DNA from: Pseudonocardia petroleophila | GTDB lineage: Bacteria > Actinomycetota > Actinomycetes > Mycobacteriales > Pseudonocardiaceae | DNA length: 64,000 nucleotides | NCBI RefSeq assembly: GCF_014235185.1 | Contig: NZ_CP060131.1 | Location: 3,665,501-3,729,500, forward strand | Reading direction: 5' to 3' | Shown: piece by piece, positions 26,996-36,129 of the stretch | Numbering within the stretch: position 1 is the stretch's first letter | Layout: every line of letters begins with the position of its first letter | Translations under genes and position numbers: made by a program | Notes under the pieces: generated by a model | What the model was told of the DNA's origin: nothing | Databases searched by the model: none | The model's input: only the letters and a program-made list of their open reading frames with translations

Positions 26996-28102
26996 ATGAA
27001 GACCAAGGCAGCAGTGCTCTGGGGCTTGGGCCAGAAGTGGGAGGTCGAGGAGATCGACCTCGATCCGCCCGGTCCCGGCGAGGTCCTGGTCAAGCTGACC
27101 GCGAGCGGCCTGTGCCACTCCGACGAGCACCTCGTGACCGGTGACCTCCCGTTCCCGCTGCCCGTGGTGGGCGGGCACGAAGGAGCGGGCACGGTAGTCG
27201 AGCTGGGGGCCGGAGTCGAGGACCTGGACGTCGACGACTCGGTCGTCCTGACGTTCCTGCCGTCCTGCGGACGATGCTCGTACTGCGCCCGCGGCATGAC
27301 GAACCTGTGCGACCTCGGCGGCGCCGTCATGATGGGCCCGCAGCTCGACGGCGGCTACCGCTTCCACGCCCGCGGCGAGGACATCGGCCAGATGTGCCTG
27401 CTCGGCACGTTCTCCGAGTACACCGTCGTGCCGGTCGCCTCCATCGTGAAGGTGGACCAGGGCACGTCGCTGGACAAGGCCGCGCTGATCGGGTGCGGCG
27501 TCACCACCGGCTACGGCAGCGCGGTGCGCTCGGCCGAGGTACGGGCGGGCGACACGGTCGTCGTGCTCGGGGCCGGCGGCATCGGCATGAACGCCATCCA
27601 GGGTGCGCGCATCGCGGGTGCCCGGTACATCGTCGCGGTCGACCCGGTGGAGTACAAGCGCCAGCGGGCCGTCGAGTTCGGTGCCACGCACGTCGCCGAG
27701 TCCGCCGACTCCGCGTGGGAGATCGTGAGCGGCCTCACCCGCGGTCAGCTCGCCGACGCCTGCATCGTGACGACCGGTGTCGCCGAAGGAGCGGAGACCG
27801 GCGCGGCGCTGGCCCTCGTGGGCAAGCGCGGCCGGGTGGTCATCACCGCGATCGGGCACCCGGAGGAGTCGACGATCACCGCGTCGCTGCTGGAGATGAC
27901 CCTCTACGAGAAGACGATCAAGGGTGCGCTCTACGGGTCGTCCAACGCCCAGCACGACATCCCCCGGCTGCTGGAGCTCTACAACACCGGCCAGCTCAAG
28001 CTCGACGAGCTGATCACGCGCGAGTACCGCCTGGAGGAGATCAACCAGGGCTACGACGACATGCGCGCGGGGCTCAACATCCGCGGCCTCATCCGCTACT
28101 GA
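26996..28102 (+). CDS. NDMA-dependent (mycofactocin-type) alcohol dehydrogenase
   Basis: The 368-residue zinc medium-chain dehydrogenase oxidises an alcohol. Catalytic zinc ligands are Cys40 (GLCHSDEH), His61 and Glu62 (GGHEGAG); structural zinc cysteines are 91, 94, 97 and 105 (CGRCSYC…C). The Rossmann loop is VLGAGGIGMNAIQGAR. Sequence style (MMGPQLDGGYRFHARGEDIG) matches the NDMA-dependent group whose NAD(H) does not exchange and which uses mycofactocin as electron acceptor; that dependence is family knowledge. GAGGAG-type site precedes the ATG. It heads an operon with R2lox, ferredoxin and ferredoxin reductase. Confidence 0.93.
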   Translation: MKTKAAVLWGLGQKWEVEEIDLDPPGPGEVLVKLTASGLCHSDEHLVTGDLPFPLPVVGGHEGAGTVVELGAGVEDLDVDDSVVLTFLPSCGRCSYCARGMTNLCDLGGAVMMGPQLDGGYRFHARGEDIGQMCLLGTFSEYTVVPVASIVKVDQGTSLDKAALIGCGVTTGYGSAVRSAEVRAGDTVVVLGAGGIGMNAIQGARIAGARYIVAVDPVEYKRQRAVEFGATHVAESADSAWEIVSGLTRGQLADACIVTTGVAEGAETGAALALVGKRGRVVITAIGHPEESTITASLLEMTLYEKTIKGALYGSSNAQHDIPRLLELYNTGQLKLDELITREYRLEEINQGYDDMRAGLNIRGLIRY

Positions 28103-28145
28103 CCGCACCCGAACCGACACACCGCCACGACGAAGGAGACCGGAC

Positions 28146-29138
28146 ATGGCCATCGACCGGATCATCGAGCACACCAAGCGCAACGGCTGGGGCAGCCTGT
28201 CCCACGACGGTCTCCGCATGGAGTCGTTCTCGATGCGCCTGTTCCGCAAGGGCAACAAGAAGTTCTGGAACCCCGAGGACATCGACTTCTCGCAGGACAA
28301 AGCCGACTTCGAGGCGATGACCGAGGACGAGCAGCGGATGACGCTGGTCCTGGCCTCGCAGTTCATGGCCGGTGAGGAGTCCGTGACCCAGGACATGCAG
28401 CCCTTCGCACACGCGATGGCAGCCGAGGGCCGGCTCGCCGACGAGGCGTACATCACGCAGTTCGTCTTCGAGGAGGCCAAGCACATGCAGGCCTTCCGGC
28501 TGTGGTTCGACGCGATCGGGCAGAGCGCCGACCTGCACAGCCACGTCGAGTACAGCACGGCCTACGACACGATCTTCAAGCAGGAACTGCCGAAGTCGAT
28601 GTACGCCCTGATGACGGACCCGACCCCGGCCAACCAGGTCCGGGCCTCGGTCACCTACAACCACGTCGTCGAGGGCACCCTGGCGCTCACCGGCTACTAC
28701 GCCTGGGCGAAGGTGTGTGCGAGCCGGGACATCCTGCCCGGGATGCAACGGCTGGTGAAGCTCATCGGCGACGACGAGCGTCGCCACATGGCCTGGGGCA
28801 CCTTCACCTGCCGTCGCCATGTCGCGGCCGACGACAAGAACTGGGATGTGGTCGACGAGCGCATGCAGGAGCTCCTGCCGCCCGCCCTGCAGCTCATCGT
28901 CGCCCTGTTCGACCAGTTCGAGCTGGAAGGCAAGACGACCCCGTTCGGCATCTCCATCGACGAGATGAGCGACTACGCGCTGGACAAGGTGAACCGGCGG
29001 ATGGAGTCCATCGAGAGCGCGCGCGGCCGCGACGTCTACGAGATCGACGAGGACTACTCGCCGATGGAGATGGAAGACCACTTCGGCGACGCGGACGAGC
29101 GCGAGATCACGGCCGCGCTGGTCGGCGCGAACGTCTGA
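28146..29138 (+). CDS. R2-like ligand-binding oxidase (R2lox)
   Basis: The 330-residue ferritin-fold protein has all six metal ligands of the R2lox family: Glu77, Glu110, His113, Glu176, Glu211 and His214 (EESV, EEAKH, VVEGTL, DDERRH). It also has the Val80/Tyr171 pair that forms the ether crosslink in characterised members; every position is offset by +9 from the M. tuberculosis protein (family knowledge recalled, not aligned here). The Mn/Fe cofactor binds a fatty-acid-like ligand and activates O2; the natural substrate of the family is unknown. Position between an alcohol dehydrogenase and a ferredoxin/reductase pair is informative. Confidence 0.95.
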   Translation: MAIDRIIEHTKRNGWGSLSHDGLRMESFSMRLFRKGNKKFWNPEDIDFSQDKADFEAMTEDEQRMTLVLASQFMAGEESVTQDMQPFAHAMAAEGRLADEAYITQFVFEEAKHMQAFRLWFDAIGQSADLHSHVEYSTAYDTIFKQELPKSMYALMTDPTPANQVRASVTYNHVVEGTLALTGYYAWAKVCASRDILPGMQRLVKLIGDDERRHMAWGTFTCRRHVAADDKNWDVVDERMQELLPPALQLIVALFDQFELEGKTTPFGISIDEMSDYALDKVNRRMESIESARGRDVYEIDEDYSPMEMEDHFGDADEREITAALVGANV

Positions 29139-29206
29139 CGACGTCGGCGCCGGGCGCAGTCCACGCGGCGCGCCCGGCGCCGTCCCCCTACCCCCGAGGA
29201 GTTCCC

Positions 29207-29524
29207 GTGGCATTCGTGATCGGCCCGTCGTGCGTCGACGTCATGGACAAGTCGTGCATCGAGGAGTGTCCGGTCGACTGCATCTACGAGGGTGGCCGGA
29301 TGCTCTACATCCACCCCACGGAATGCATCGACTGCGCTGCCTGCGAACCGGTGTGCCCGGTCGAGGCGATCGTCCCGGCCCAGAAGGTCACGGCGGAGTG
29401 GAAGCCCTTCCAGGAGTCCGCGAAGGCGATGTTCGACGAGGTGGGATCGCCCGGCGGCTCCTCCAACGTCGATGTGCTGACCGACACCAGCTTCGTCGCC
29501 GGATTCGAGAAGGACGAGGACTGA
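29207..29524 (+). CDS. 7Fe ferredoxin ([3Fe-4S][4Fe-4S])
   Basis: The 105-residue ferredoxin has cysteines at 9, 17 and 50 for a [3Fe-4S] cluster and at 21, 40, 43 and 46 for a [4Fe-4S] cluster, the exact spacing of the Azotobacter FdI/FdxA type. A C-terminal extension of about 45 residues follows. The GTG at 29207 has GAGGA upstream. It most likely carries electrons from the next gene's reductase to the R2lox protein or to the nearby P450s. Confidence 0.95.
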   Translation: MAFVIGPSCVDVMDKSCIEECPVDCIYEGGRMLYIHPTECIDCAACEPVCPVEAIVPAQKVTAEWKPFQESAKAMFDEVGSPGGSSNVDVLTDTSFVAGFEKDED

Positions 29525-29546
29525 GGTCCGCGAAGGAGCCACCACC

Positions 29547-30539
29547 ATGCCCGACGACATCGACGTCGACCTGCTGTTGATCGGGGCCGGCCCGGCCGGC
29601 CTGTACGGCGCCTACTACGCGGGCTTCCGGGGGCTTCGCACCGCGGTACTCGACGCCCAGCCGCAGCTCGGTGGCCAGGTCAGCGCGATCTACCCCGAGA
29701 AGAACATCTACGACATCGCGGGCCTGCCCGCCGTCCAGGGACAGCAGCTGGTCGACGGCCTCGCGAGCCAGGCCGCGCAGTTCGACCCGACCTACGTGCT
29801 GGGCGAGCAGGCGGTGGAGCTGGAGCGCTCCGGGCAGCGGTGGACGGTCCGCACGGCCACCGGACGGCGGATCCGCGCCGGGGCGATCGTGATCACCAGC
29901 GGGGTGGGCACCGTGACCCCGCGGCCGCTGCCGTGCTCGGCGGAGGGCTTCCTCGACCGCGGGCTGCGCTACTTCGTGCCCCAGCTCGACGTGCTCGACG
30001 GCAAGGACGTGGTGGTCGTGGGCGGCGGCGACTCGGCGGTGGACTGGGCACTCGCGGCGTTGCCGCGCGCCACCTCCGTCACCCTGGTGCACCGCCGCAC
30101 GCAGTTCCGCGCACACGAGCACTCCGTGCAGCTGCTCCGGGACAGCTCCTGCCGGTTGATCCTCGACGCCACGGTGAACGCGGTGCGGGGCAACGGCGCC
30201 GTCGACGGGATCGAGGTCCAGGCCAAGGGCGGGGAGCCGGAGGTGATCCGGGCCCAGGTAGTCGTCGCGGCACTGGGCTTCCTGATGAACCTCGGGCCGA
30301 TCAAGGACTGGGGACTGGAGCTGGAGGGCCGGTCGATCAGAGTCGACACCAGCATGCGCACCAACCTGCCCGGCGTCTATGCAGCAGGCGACGTCACCAC
30401 CTATCCCGGCAAGGTCAAGTTGATCGCGGTCGGGTTCGGCGAGGTGGCCACCGCGGTCAACAACGCCGCGGTCGATCTCGACCCCGACGCCTCGCTCGCT
30501 CCAGGTCACTCCAGCGACGCGGTCCCCGCGGCGGTCTGA
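29547..30539 (+). CDS. Ferredoxin-NAD(P) reductase, thioredoxin-reductase-like
   Basis: The 330-residue flavoprotein has an FAD loop LLIGAGPAGLYGAYYAGFRG, an NAD(P) loop VVVGGGDSAVDWALAAL and the closing FAD motif GVYAAGDVTTYPGK. No redox CxxC is present between them, which separates ferredoxin-NADP reductases of the YumC type from thioredoxin reductases. AAGGAG precedes the ATG. Adjacent to the ferredoxin, it completes an NAD(P)H to flavin to FeS chain. The operon ends at the hairpin at 30556. Confidence 0.92.
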   Translation: MPDDIDVDLLLIGAGPAGLYGAYYAGFRGLRTAVLDAQPQLGGQVSAIYPEKNIYDIAGLPAVQGQQLVDGLASQAAQFDPTYVLGEQAVELERSGQRWTVRTATGRRIRAGAIVITSGVGTVTPRPLPCSAEGFLDRGLRYFVPQLDVLDGKDVVVVGGGDSAVDWALAALPRATSVTLVHRRTQFRAHEHSVQLLRDSSCRLILDATVNAVRGNGAVDGIEVQAKGGEPEVIRAQVVVAALGFLMNLGPIKDWGLELEGRSIRVDTSMRTNLPGVYAAGDVTTYPGKVKLIAVGFGEVATAVNNAAVDLDPDASLAPGHSSDAVPAAV

Positions 30540-30555
30540 CGGGCAGGTCATACGT

Positions 30556-30575
30556 CCCGGCCAACCATGGCCGGG
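30556..30575 (+). terminator. Hairpin terminator after the reductase
   Basis: A perfect 8-bp stem CCCGGCCA / TGGCCGGG closes on the loop ACCA, 16 bp after the reductase stop, and pairing continues past a bulge. It separates the ADH-R2lox operon from the convergent TetR gene. Confidence 0.7.
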
Positions 30576-30681
30576 GGACGGGACGGATCCACCCTGCCCC
30601 ACGCACAGCGGTCGCGCTCCGTGTCGCGGGCCCGCTCTCGCCCGGGGCACTGAGCAGGCGGAGCTGGCAGGTCGGCTTCGG

Positions 30682-31290
30682 TTACGTGGCCGCGGAGGGC
30701 TCCGGTTGATCCTGGCCGAGGAAGCGGGTCACCACGGTCGCGATCTGCTCGGCCACCGCCGAAGCGTCGTGCAGCGGGGACACGACGTGGCTGATGGCGA
30801 GCCGGGTGGCCACCTCGGACGCGGTGGCGACGTCGCGCGGGTCGAGGTCGGGCCAGCGTCGCAGCAGGAAGGTGCTCGCCCGGTCACGCGCCGCCTGCAC
30901 GATCGGCTCGCTCTGCGTGGTGAGCAGGGGGAGGAGCTCCTCACTGCCGCGGCCGGTGAGGATGGCGCGAAGCAGGGGGTCGTCGCTCGCTCGCCGGACC
31001 GTCATCCGCACGGCCGCGACCCAGGCCGTGTAGAGGTCCCGCTCGCCGCCCAGGGCCGCCTCCACGCTGTCGAGGAACTGTTCGGTCAGCCGGAGGACCA
31101 GGGCGGCGGCCAGCCCTTGTTTGCTGGAGAACTCGTTGTAGAGCGTCTGCCTGCTGATCCCGACCCGGTCGGCGACGTCCTGCAGCCGTAGGCCCCGCCA
31201 CCCACCGGTGACGAGGAGGCGGGCGGCGACGTCGAGGGCCTCGTCGCGCATGAGTCGGTGGGTCCGCTCGGCGAGGGAACGGGTGACCAT
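30682..31290 (-). CDS. TetR family regulator, divergent from the P450 operon
   Basis: The 202-residue protein has a TetR helix-turn-helix near the N-terminus (ALDVAARLLVTGGWRGLRLQ, VGISRQTLYNEFSSKQGLAA) and a helical effector domain. The recognition helix SRQTLYxEFxSK is nearly the same as in the TetR at 38759, so the two may read similar operators. Divergent orientation, 97 bp from the P450 start, makes it the probable repressor of the P450 pair; the ligand may be their substrate. Confidence 0.9.
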   Translation of the reverse strand: MVTRSLAERTHRLMRDEALDVAARLLVTGGWRGLRLQDVADRVGISRQTLYNEFSSKQGLAAALVLRLTEQFLDSVEAALGGERDLYTAWVAAVRMTVRRASDDPLLRAILTGRGSEELLPLLTTQSEPIVQAARDRASTFLLRRWPDLDPRDVATASEVATRLAISHVVSPLHDASAVAEQIATVVTRFLGQDQPEPSAAT

Positions 31291-31387
31291 GGATCCAGTT
31301 TCGACGCTAGAGCCCGCTACGTCAATCTATTGGACACGTTGGCATTCTGCGTCTACCGTCGTGGTACTCACTCGTTCGGAGGTACTC

Positions 31388-32836
31388 ATGGTCCCGCAGA
31401 TGGTCCGGGCGGCTCGCGAGCGGCTGTCCACGGTGTTGCTGGCGCCGTTGCCGGCTTCCGTCGATGCCGCAGTGCTGCGCGGTGCGGCCCGAGGTCGCGC
31501 GGTCGATCTCGCGACCGCGCCGCCCGGCTTGGCGGCCGTTCCCGGTGACCAGGGACTGCCGGTGCTCGGGCGCACGCTCGAGTACATCCGGTACGGCAGT
31601 GACTTCACCCGTGCCCGGCACGCCCATTACGGGCCGGTGTCCTGGGCCGGATTCCTGGGCGAGCGCGTGGTGATGGCCGCCGGCCCCGACGCCACCCGTG
31701 CGGTGCTGACCAACGCGGACAAGGCCTACTCGCAGGACGGGTGGCGCTACCTGATCGACCGGTTCTTCGGGCGTGGACTGATGCTGCTCGACTTCGACGA
31801 GCACCGCGCGCACCGCCGCGTCATGCAGCAGGCCTTCACCGCCGACCGGCTCGCCGGCTACGTCGACCAGACGATTCCGTGCGCCCGCGACACCGTTCCG
31901 ACCTGGCCCACCGACCGGCCGGTCCGGATCTACCCCGAGCTCAAGCGCCTGACCCTCGACGTCGCGACCAGGGTCTTCATGGACGAGCGCACGGGGCCGG
32001 AGACCGAGCGGATCAACCGGGCGTTCGTCGACTGCGTACGCGCGGCGAGCGCTCTGGTGAAGTGGGACGTGCCCGGCACCCGCTGGCGCGCGGGGTTGCG
32101 TGGCCGGGCGGTCCTGGAGACCTACTTCGCGGAGAACCTGCCGGGCAAGCGCGCGCAACCGGGGCACGATCTGTTCTCGGCGTTGTGCCAGGCCCGTACA
32201 CCGGACGGGGAGGCATTCAGCGACACCGACGTCATCAACCACATGATCTTCCTGATGATGGCGGCGCACGACACCTCCACCATCACCAGCGCTGCCGCGG
32301 CCTACTACCTCGCGGCGAACCCGCAGTGGCAGGAACGGGCGCGCGAGGAGTCACTCGCCCTGGGTGACGCGCCCCTGGACATGGCCGCCCTGCGCACCTT
32401 GCGCACGCTCGATCTGGTGGTCAAGGAGTCGCTGCGGCTCGTCGCCCCCGTCCCGGTCGTCATGCGCCGCACGGTCACCGACACCGCCCTGCTGGGCCAC
32501 CACATCCCCAGGGGCACGCTGGTACTGGTCGCCGGAGCGGTGAACCACTTCGACCCCGGCTGCTGGACCGACCCCGACACCTTCGACCCGGACAGGTTCG
32601 CCGAGCCCCGCCACGAGGACAGGTCGCATCGCGACGCCTGGATCCCGTTCGGGGGTGGCGTGCACAAGTGCATCGGGATGGCGTTCGGGACCCTGGAGGT
32701 CACCGCGATCCTGCACGAGATGCTGCGGACGTATCGGTGGAGCGTCGAGCCCGGGTACCGACCCCGCTGGGACAACACCTCGCTGCCCGTCCCGGCCGAC
32801 GGGCTCCCGGTGCGCCTGACCCGGCTCGCCGCGTGA
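31388..32836 (+). CDS. Cytochrome P450 (first of a coupled pair)
   Basis: The 482-residue P450 has the I-helix motif MAAHDTST (oxygen activation), the K-helix ESLR, and the heme-binding loop PFGGGVHKCIGMAFG with the thiolate at Cys428. It is longer than typical bacterial class I P450s, closer to CYP51/CYP136-like forms; the N-terminal 40 residues are extra. I chose the ATG at 31388 (behind GGAGGTACTC) over an open frame that extends upstream. Electrons could come from the ferredoxin and reductase at 29207-30539. Substrate unknown. Confidence 0.93.
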   Translation: MVPQMVRAARERLSTVLLAPLPASVDAAVLRGAARGRAVDLATAPPGLAAVPGDQGLPVLGRTLEYIRYGSDFTRARHAHYGPVSWAGFLGERVVMAAGPDATRAVLTNADKAYSQDGWRYLIDRFFGRGLMLLDFDEHRAHRRVMQQAFTADRLAGYVDQTIPCARDTVPTWPTDRPVRIYPELKRLTLDVATRVFMDERTGPETERINRAFVDCVRAASALVKWDVPGTRWRAGLRGRAVLETYFAENLPGKRAQPGHDLFSALCQARTPDGEAFSDTDVINHMIFLMMAAHDTSTITSAAAAYYLAANPQWQERAREESLALGDAPLDMAALRTLRTLDLVVKESLRLVAPVPVVMRRTVTDTALLGHHIPRGTLVLVAGAVNHFDPGCWTDPDTFDPDRFAEPRHEDRSHRDAWIPFGGGVHKCIGMAFGTLEVTAILHEMLRTYRWSVEPGYRPRWDNTSLPVPADGLPVRLTRLAA

Positions 32837-34077
32837 TCGCACAGGGGCTCGCGGGGGCCGACCCGGACGCGGAGCGGACGCTGGTGGAGGTGCTGCTCAC
32901 CGACCACGGGGCCCCCGGCCCGTACGCCGGGTACCGGCGCCTGCGCGAACGGGCACCGCGGCTGCGGACCGCCGCCGGTCTGCTCGTGCTCAGCGGGTAC
33001 CGCGACTGCGAGGCGGCGCTGCGCAACCGGGCGCTGGGCAAGATGGACGAGTCGCTGGGCTTCCAACTCGCCGCCGTGCCCGAAGACCTGCGTCGAGAGG
33101 CTCTGCGCCGGTTCCGCCGCACCATGCTGTTCCGCAACCCGCCCGACCACACCCGGCTGCGGCGGCTGGTGTCGTCGGTGTTCACCCCCCGGCACGTCGA
33201 GGCGCTGCGCCCGGCGGTGGTGCGGCGGATCGACGCGCTGCTCGACGGGTTCGCCGGGCGTGACGTCGTCGACGTCGTCACCGAGCTGGCCCTGCCGTTG
33301 CCGGTCGGGGTGATCGGCGACCTGCTGGGTGTCCCGGACGTCGACCTCGCGGTCGCCGCGCCGTGGGTGCGGCACCTGGTCGCCCCGCTGGAGCCCAGCG
33401 CCGACATCGCTGCGGTGCAGGCCGCGGTCCGCGCCGAGGATCAGCTCGCCGCCTACGTCGCCGACCTGCTGGCCGAGAAGCGGCGCTGCCCGGGCGACGA
33501 CCTGCTCAGCCGGCTCGCCACCGCGCGCGGCGAGGACCAGCTCGACGACGACGAGTGCGTCGGAACCGCGATCCTGCTGTTCGCGGCGGGCTTCGAGACC
33601 ACGACCAACCTGATCGGCAACGGCCTGACGGCGTTGCTCGGGGCACCGGCGCAGGCCGCCCTGCTGCGTGAGCGTCCCGGCCTGGCCGGGTCCGCCGTGG
33701 AGGAGATGCTGCGGTTCGACGCCCCGGTGCAGACCGACGGCCGGACGGCACTGGTCGACACTTCGGTCGCGGACATCGAGGTCGCGGCAGGCCAGGTCGT
33801 CCTGATGCTGCTCGGCGCCGGCAACCGTGACCCGGCGGTCTACACCGATCCGGAATCCCTGCACATCACCCGCCGTCAGGCCGCGCCCCTCTCGTTCGGC
33901 GGCGGCCTGCACTTCTGCCTGGGTGCACCGCTGGCCCGCTTGGAGGCGGTCGAGCTGTTCCCCCGCCTGTTGGCCCGGTTCCCCGAGCTGGCCGCCGCCG
34001 GCACCGGGACCTGGCGTCCCGGCCTGTCGTTCCGCGGCCTCGCCCGCCTTCCCGTCGCGCCGGGCCGTCCGGCCTGA
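32833..34077 (+). CDS. Cytochrome P450 (second of a coupled pair)
   Basis: The 414-residue class I P450 has the I-helix FAAGFETTTN, the K-helix ExxR in VEEMLRFDAPVQ (Glu-x-x-x-Arg context) and the heme loop SFGGGLHFCLGAPLAR with Cys362. It is only distantly similar to the preceding P450. Its GTG start overlaps the first P450 stop as GTGA, so the two are made together and may act in sequence on one substrate. Acyl-CoA genes follow, so hydroxylation of a lipid or terpenoid before beta-oxidation is plausible. Confidence 0.92.
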   Translation: MIAQGLAGADPDAERTLVEVLLTDHGAPGPYAGYRRLRERAPRLRTAAGLLVLSGYRDCEAALRNRALGKMDESLGFQLAAVPEDLRREALRRFRRTMLFRNPPDHTRLRRLVSSVFTPRHVEALRPAVVRRIDALLDGFAGRDVVDVVTELALPLPVGVIGDLLGVPDVDLAVAAPWVRHLVAPLEPSADIAAVQAAVRAEDQLAAYVADLLAEKRRCPGDDLLSRLATARGEDQLDDDECVGTAILLFAAGFETTTNLIGNGLTALLGAPAQAALLRERPGLAGSAVEEMLRFDAPVQTDGRTALVDTSVADIEVAAGQVVLMLLGAGNRDPAVYTDPESLHITRRQAAPLSFGGGLHFCLGAPLARLEAVELFPRLLARFPELAAAGTGTWRPGLSFRGLARLPVAPGRPA

Positions 34078-34105
34078 CGTCCGATCCAGACCCTCCGGAG
34101 GAACC

Positions 34106-35251
34106 ATGAGTGCCACCCGATCCCCGTGGATGAACACCGACCTCGACGACTTCCGCGACATGGCCCGCACGTTCTGCGAGAAGGAGCTGGCTCCCCACCA
34201 GGACCGCTGGATGGAGCAGAAGCAGGTCGACCGGGAGTTGTGGAACAAGGCGGGGGAGGTCGGCCTGCTGTGCCTGTCGATTCCCGAGGAGTACGGCGGC
34301 GGCGGCGGCAACTTCGCGCACGAGGCCGTGCTGATCGAGGAGCAGGCCGCCTGCGGGGACAGCTGCTGGGGAGTGGCCCTGCACAACGCGATCGTGGCGC
34401 ACTACGTGCTCGCCTACGGGACCGAGGAGCAGAAGCTGGGCTGGCTTCCGAAGCTGGCCAGTGGGGAGTGGGTCGGCGCCATCGCGATGACCGAGCCCGG
34501 CACCGGATCCGATCTCCAGAACGTGCAGACGAAGGCGGCCCGTGAGGGCGACGACTACGTGGTGAACGGCGCGAAGACGTTCATCACCAACGGTGGCCAG
34601 GCCGACGTGGTCCTCGTGGTGGCCAAGACCGACCCCGCGGCGGGTGCGCAGGGGATCTCGTTGCTCGTCGTGGAGGCCGAGCGCGCGGGCTTCCGCCGCG
34701 GGCGGATCCTGGACAAGGTCGGGCTCAAGGGCCAGGACACCGCCGAGCTGTTCTTCGACGACGTCCGCGTCCCGGTCGGGAACCTGCTGGGCGGTACCGA
34801 GGGCCAGGGCTTCGTCCAGCTGATGCAGCAGCTTCCCCAGGAGCGGCTGCTGATCGGGATCACCTCGGTGGCCGCGATGGAGATGGCCGTGCGGGAGACC
34901 GTTCGCTACACCAAGGATCGCTCGGCGTTCGGCCGTGAGATCTTCTCGTTCCAGAACACCCGATTCACCCTGGCGGAGGCGGCGACGGAGGCCCGGGTGT
35001 GCCGGGTGTTCCTCGACGACTGCATCACCAAGCACCTCGCCGGGGAGCTCGACATCCCGACGGTCGCGATGCTCAAGTGGTGGACCAGTGAGCGTGCGAT
35101 GCGGGTGATCGACGAGTGCGTGCAGCTGCACGGTGGCTACGGCTACATGAGCGAGTACCGGATCGCCCGTGCGTGGACCGACCAGCGGGTGCAGAAGATC
35201 TACGGCGGGACCAACGAGATCATGAAGGAGATCATCTCGCGAACGCTCTGA
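34106..35251 (+). CDS. Acyl-CoA dehydrogenase (long-chain/isovaleryl subtype)
   Basis: The 381-residue FAD enzyme introduces the alpha-beta double bond in an acyl-CoA. It has AMTEPGTGSDLQNVQTKA (flavin/acyl contact), VNGAKTFITNGGQAD, KDRSAFG and QLHGGYGYMSEYRIAR. The C-terminal IYGGTNEIMKE has Gly where MCAD-type enzymes have the catalytic Glu, as in LCAD/IVD enzymes whose base comes from an earlier helix (here the MEMAVRETVRYTK segment offers Glu). GGAGG precedes the ATG. Third gene of the P450 operon. Confidence 0.93.
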   Translation: MSATRSPWMNTDLDDFRDMARTFCEKELAPHQDRWMEQKQVDRELWNKAGEVGLLCLSIPEEYGGGGGNFAHEAVLIEEQAACGDSCWGVALHNAIVAHYVLAYGTEEQKLGWLPKLASGEWVGAIAMTEPGTGSDLQNVQTKAAREGDDYVVNGAKTFITNGGQADVVLVVAKTDPAAGAQGISLLVVEAERAGFRRGRILDKVGLKGQDTAELFFDDVRVPVGNLLGGTEGQGFVQLMQQLPQERLLIGITSVAAMEMAVRETVRYTKDRSAFGREIFSFQNTRFTLAEAATEARVCRVFLDDCITKHLAGELDIPTVAMLKWWTSERAMRVIDECVQLHGGYGYMSEYRIARAWTDQRVQKIYGGTNEIMKEIISRTL

Positions 35252-35322
35252 CGAGGCCGGACCGATCCGGCACCCGCCCCTGGGTCCGGTACGGTGTCGG
35301 CGTCCGAGTGCGGGAGGCGCTG

Positions 35323-36129
35323 ATGTCCGAGGCCGTTGCCGAGGTCTGCTGGCCAGCGGAGTGGCCGAAGCGGTCGATGACCGGACTCGTCCTGCGCTCG
35401 GGATTCGTCCTCGGATTCGGTGCGCTGCTGCTCTGGACGGGTGTGGTGAGCATCGGTCGCGACGACGTCGGGTCCGTGATCGGGTCGGTGCTCGTGCTCG
35501 CCGGGGTGGCGCTCGTCGGCAATGCGGTGATCGGGATCGTCGCCGCCGCCGCGCACCGTCCGCGGCGGCTGACCGTGGTCCGCGGGCGCTCCGAGCGTTT
35601 CGACGAGGACGGGGTCGCCGTACCCGGCGCCCGTGGCGTCGCGGTCGCCTCGGCCGTGGTGGCGGGAGCGGTCGCGCTGACCGCCGCGGCTCTGCTCCTG
35701 GCGCCCGGCCCGGCGTGGATCGTGTCGTGCGTCGGGTTGCTCGGCGCCGCCTGGCCGGTCGCGGCCGCGGTCCGCCGGTTGCGCGGGGCCGAGGCGCTGG
35801 TCGTCGTGCCGGCCGGGATCGAGTACCGCTCGCCGTCCGGGTCGGTGGCCGTGGACTGGGACACCGTCGTGTCCATCGTGGCCCGATCACCGTACCGCGG
35901 GCGTCTGATAGGGGTCGTGACGACCGGATCCGCCATGCGCCGACGTGGGACGGACGGGCCGTGGTCGGCCGAGGAGGTCCCGGCCTGGAGTGGCGGGCTG
36001 CCGCTACCGGTCGACCGGCTCGATGCCGACCCGTTGCTGGTTCTCGACCTGCTGAGCCGTGCGCACGCCGATCCGGCACTACGTGCCCGGCTCGGGTCGG
36101 AGGCCGGCCCGATGTCCGCCGTGCGCTGA
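35323..36129 (+). CDS. Membrane protein with PH-like cytoplasmic tail
   Basis: The 268-residue protein has two pairs of helices (LVLRSGFVLGFGALLLWTGV, VLVLAGVALVGNAVIGIVAA, VAVASAVVAGAVALTAAALL, WIVSCVGLLGAAWPVAAAV). A C-terminal domain of about 100 residues follows, rich in beta strands (ALVVVPAGIEYRSPSGSVAV DWDTVVSI), of the kind called PH-like in bacterial membrane proteins. ATG behind GGGAGG. It lies 71 bp after the acyl-CoA dehydrogenase. Function unknown. Confidence 0.7.
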   Translation: MSEAVAEVCWPAEWPKRSMTGLVLRSGFVLGFGALLLWTGVVSIGRDDVGSVIGSVLVLAGVALVGNAVIGIVAAAAHRPRRLTVVRGRSERFDEDGVAVPGARGVAVASAVVAGAVALTAAALLLAPGPAWIVSCVGLLGAAWPVAAAVRRLRGAEALVVVPAGIEYRSPSGSVAVDWDTVVSIVARSPYRGRLIGVVTTGSAMRRRGTDGPWSAEEVPAWSGGLPLPVDRLDADPLLVLDLLSRAHADPALRARLGSEAGPMSAVR

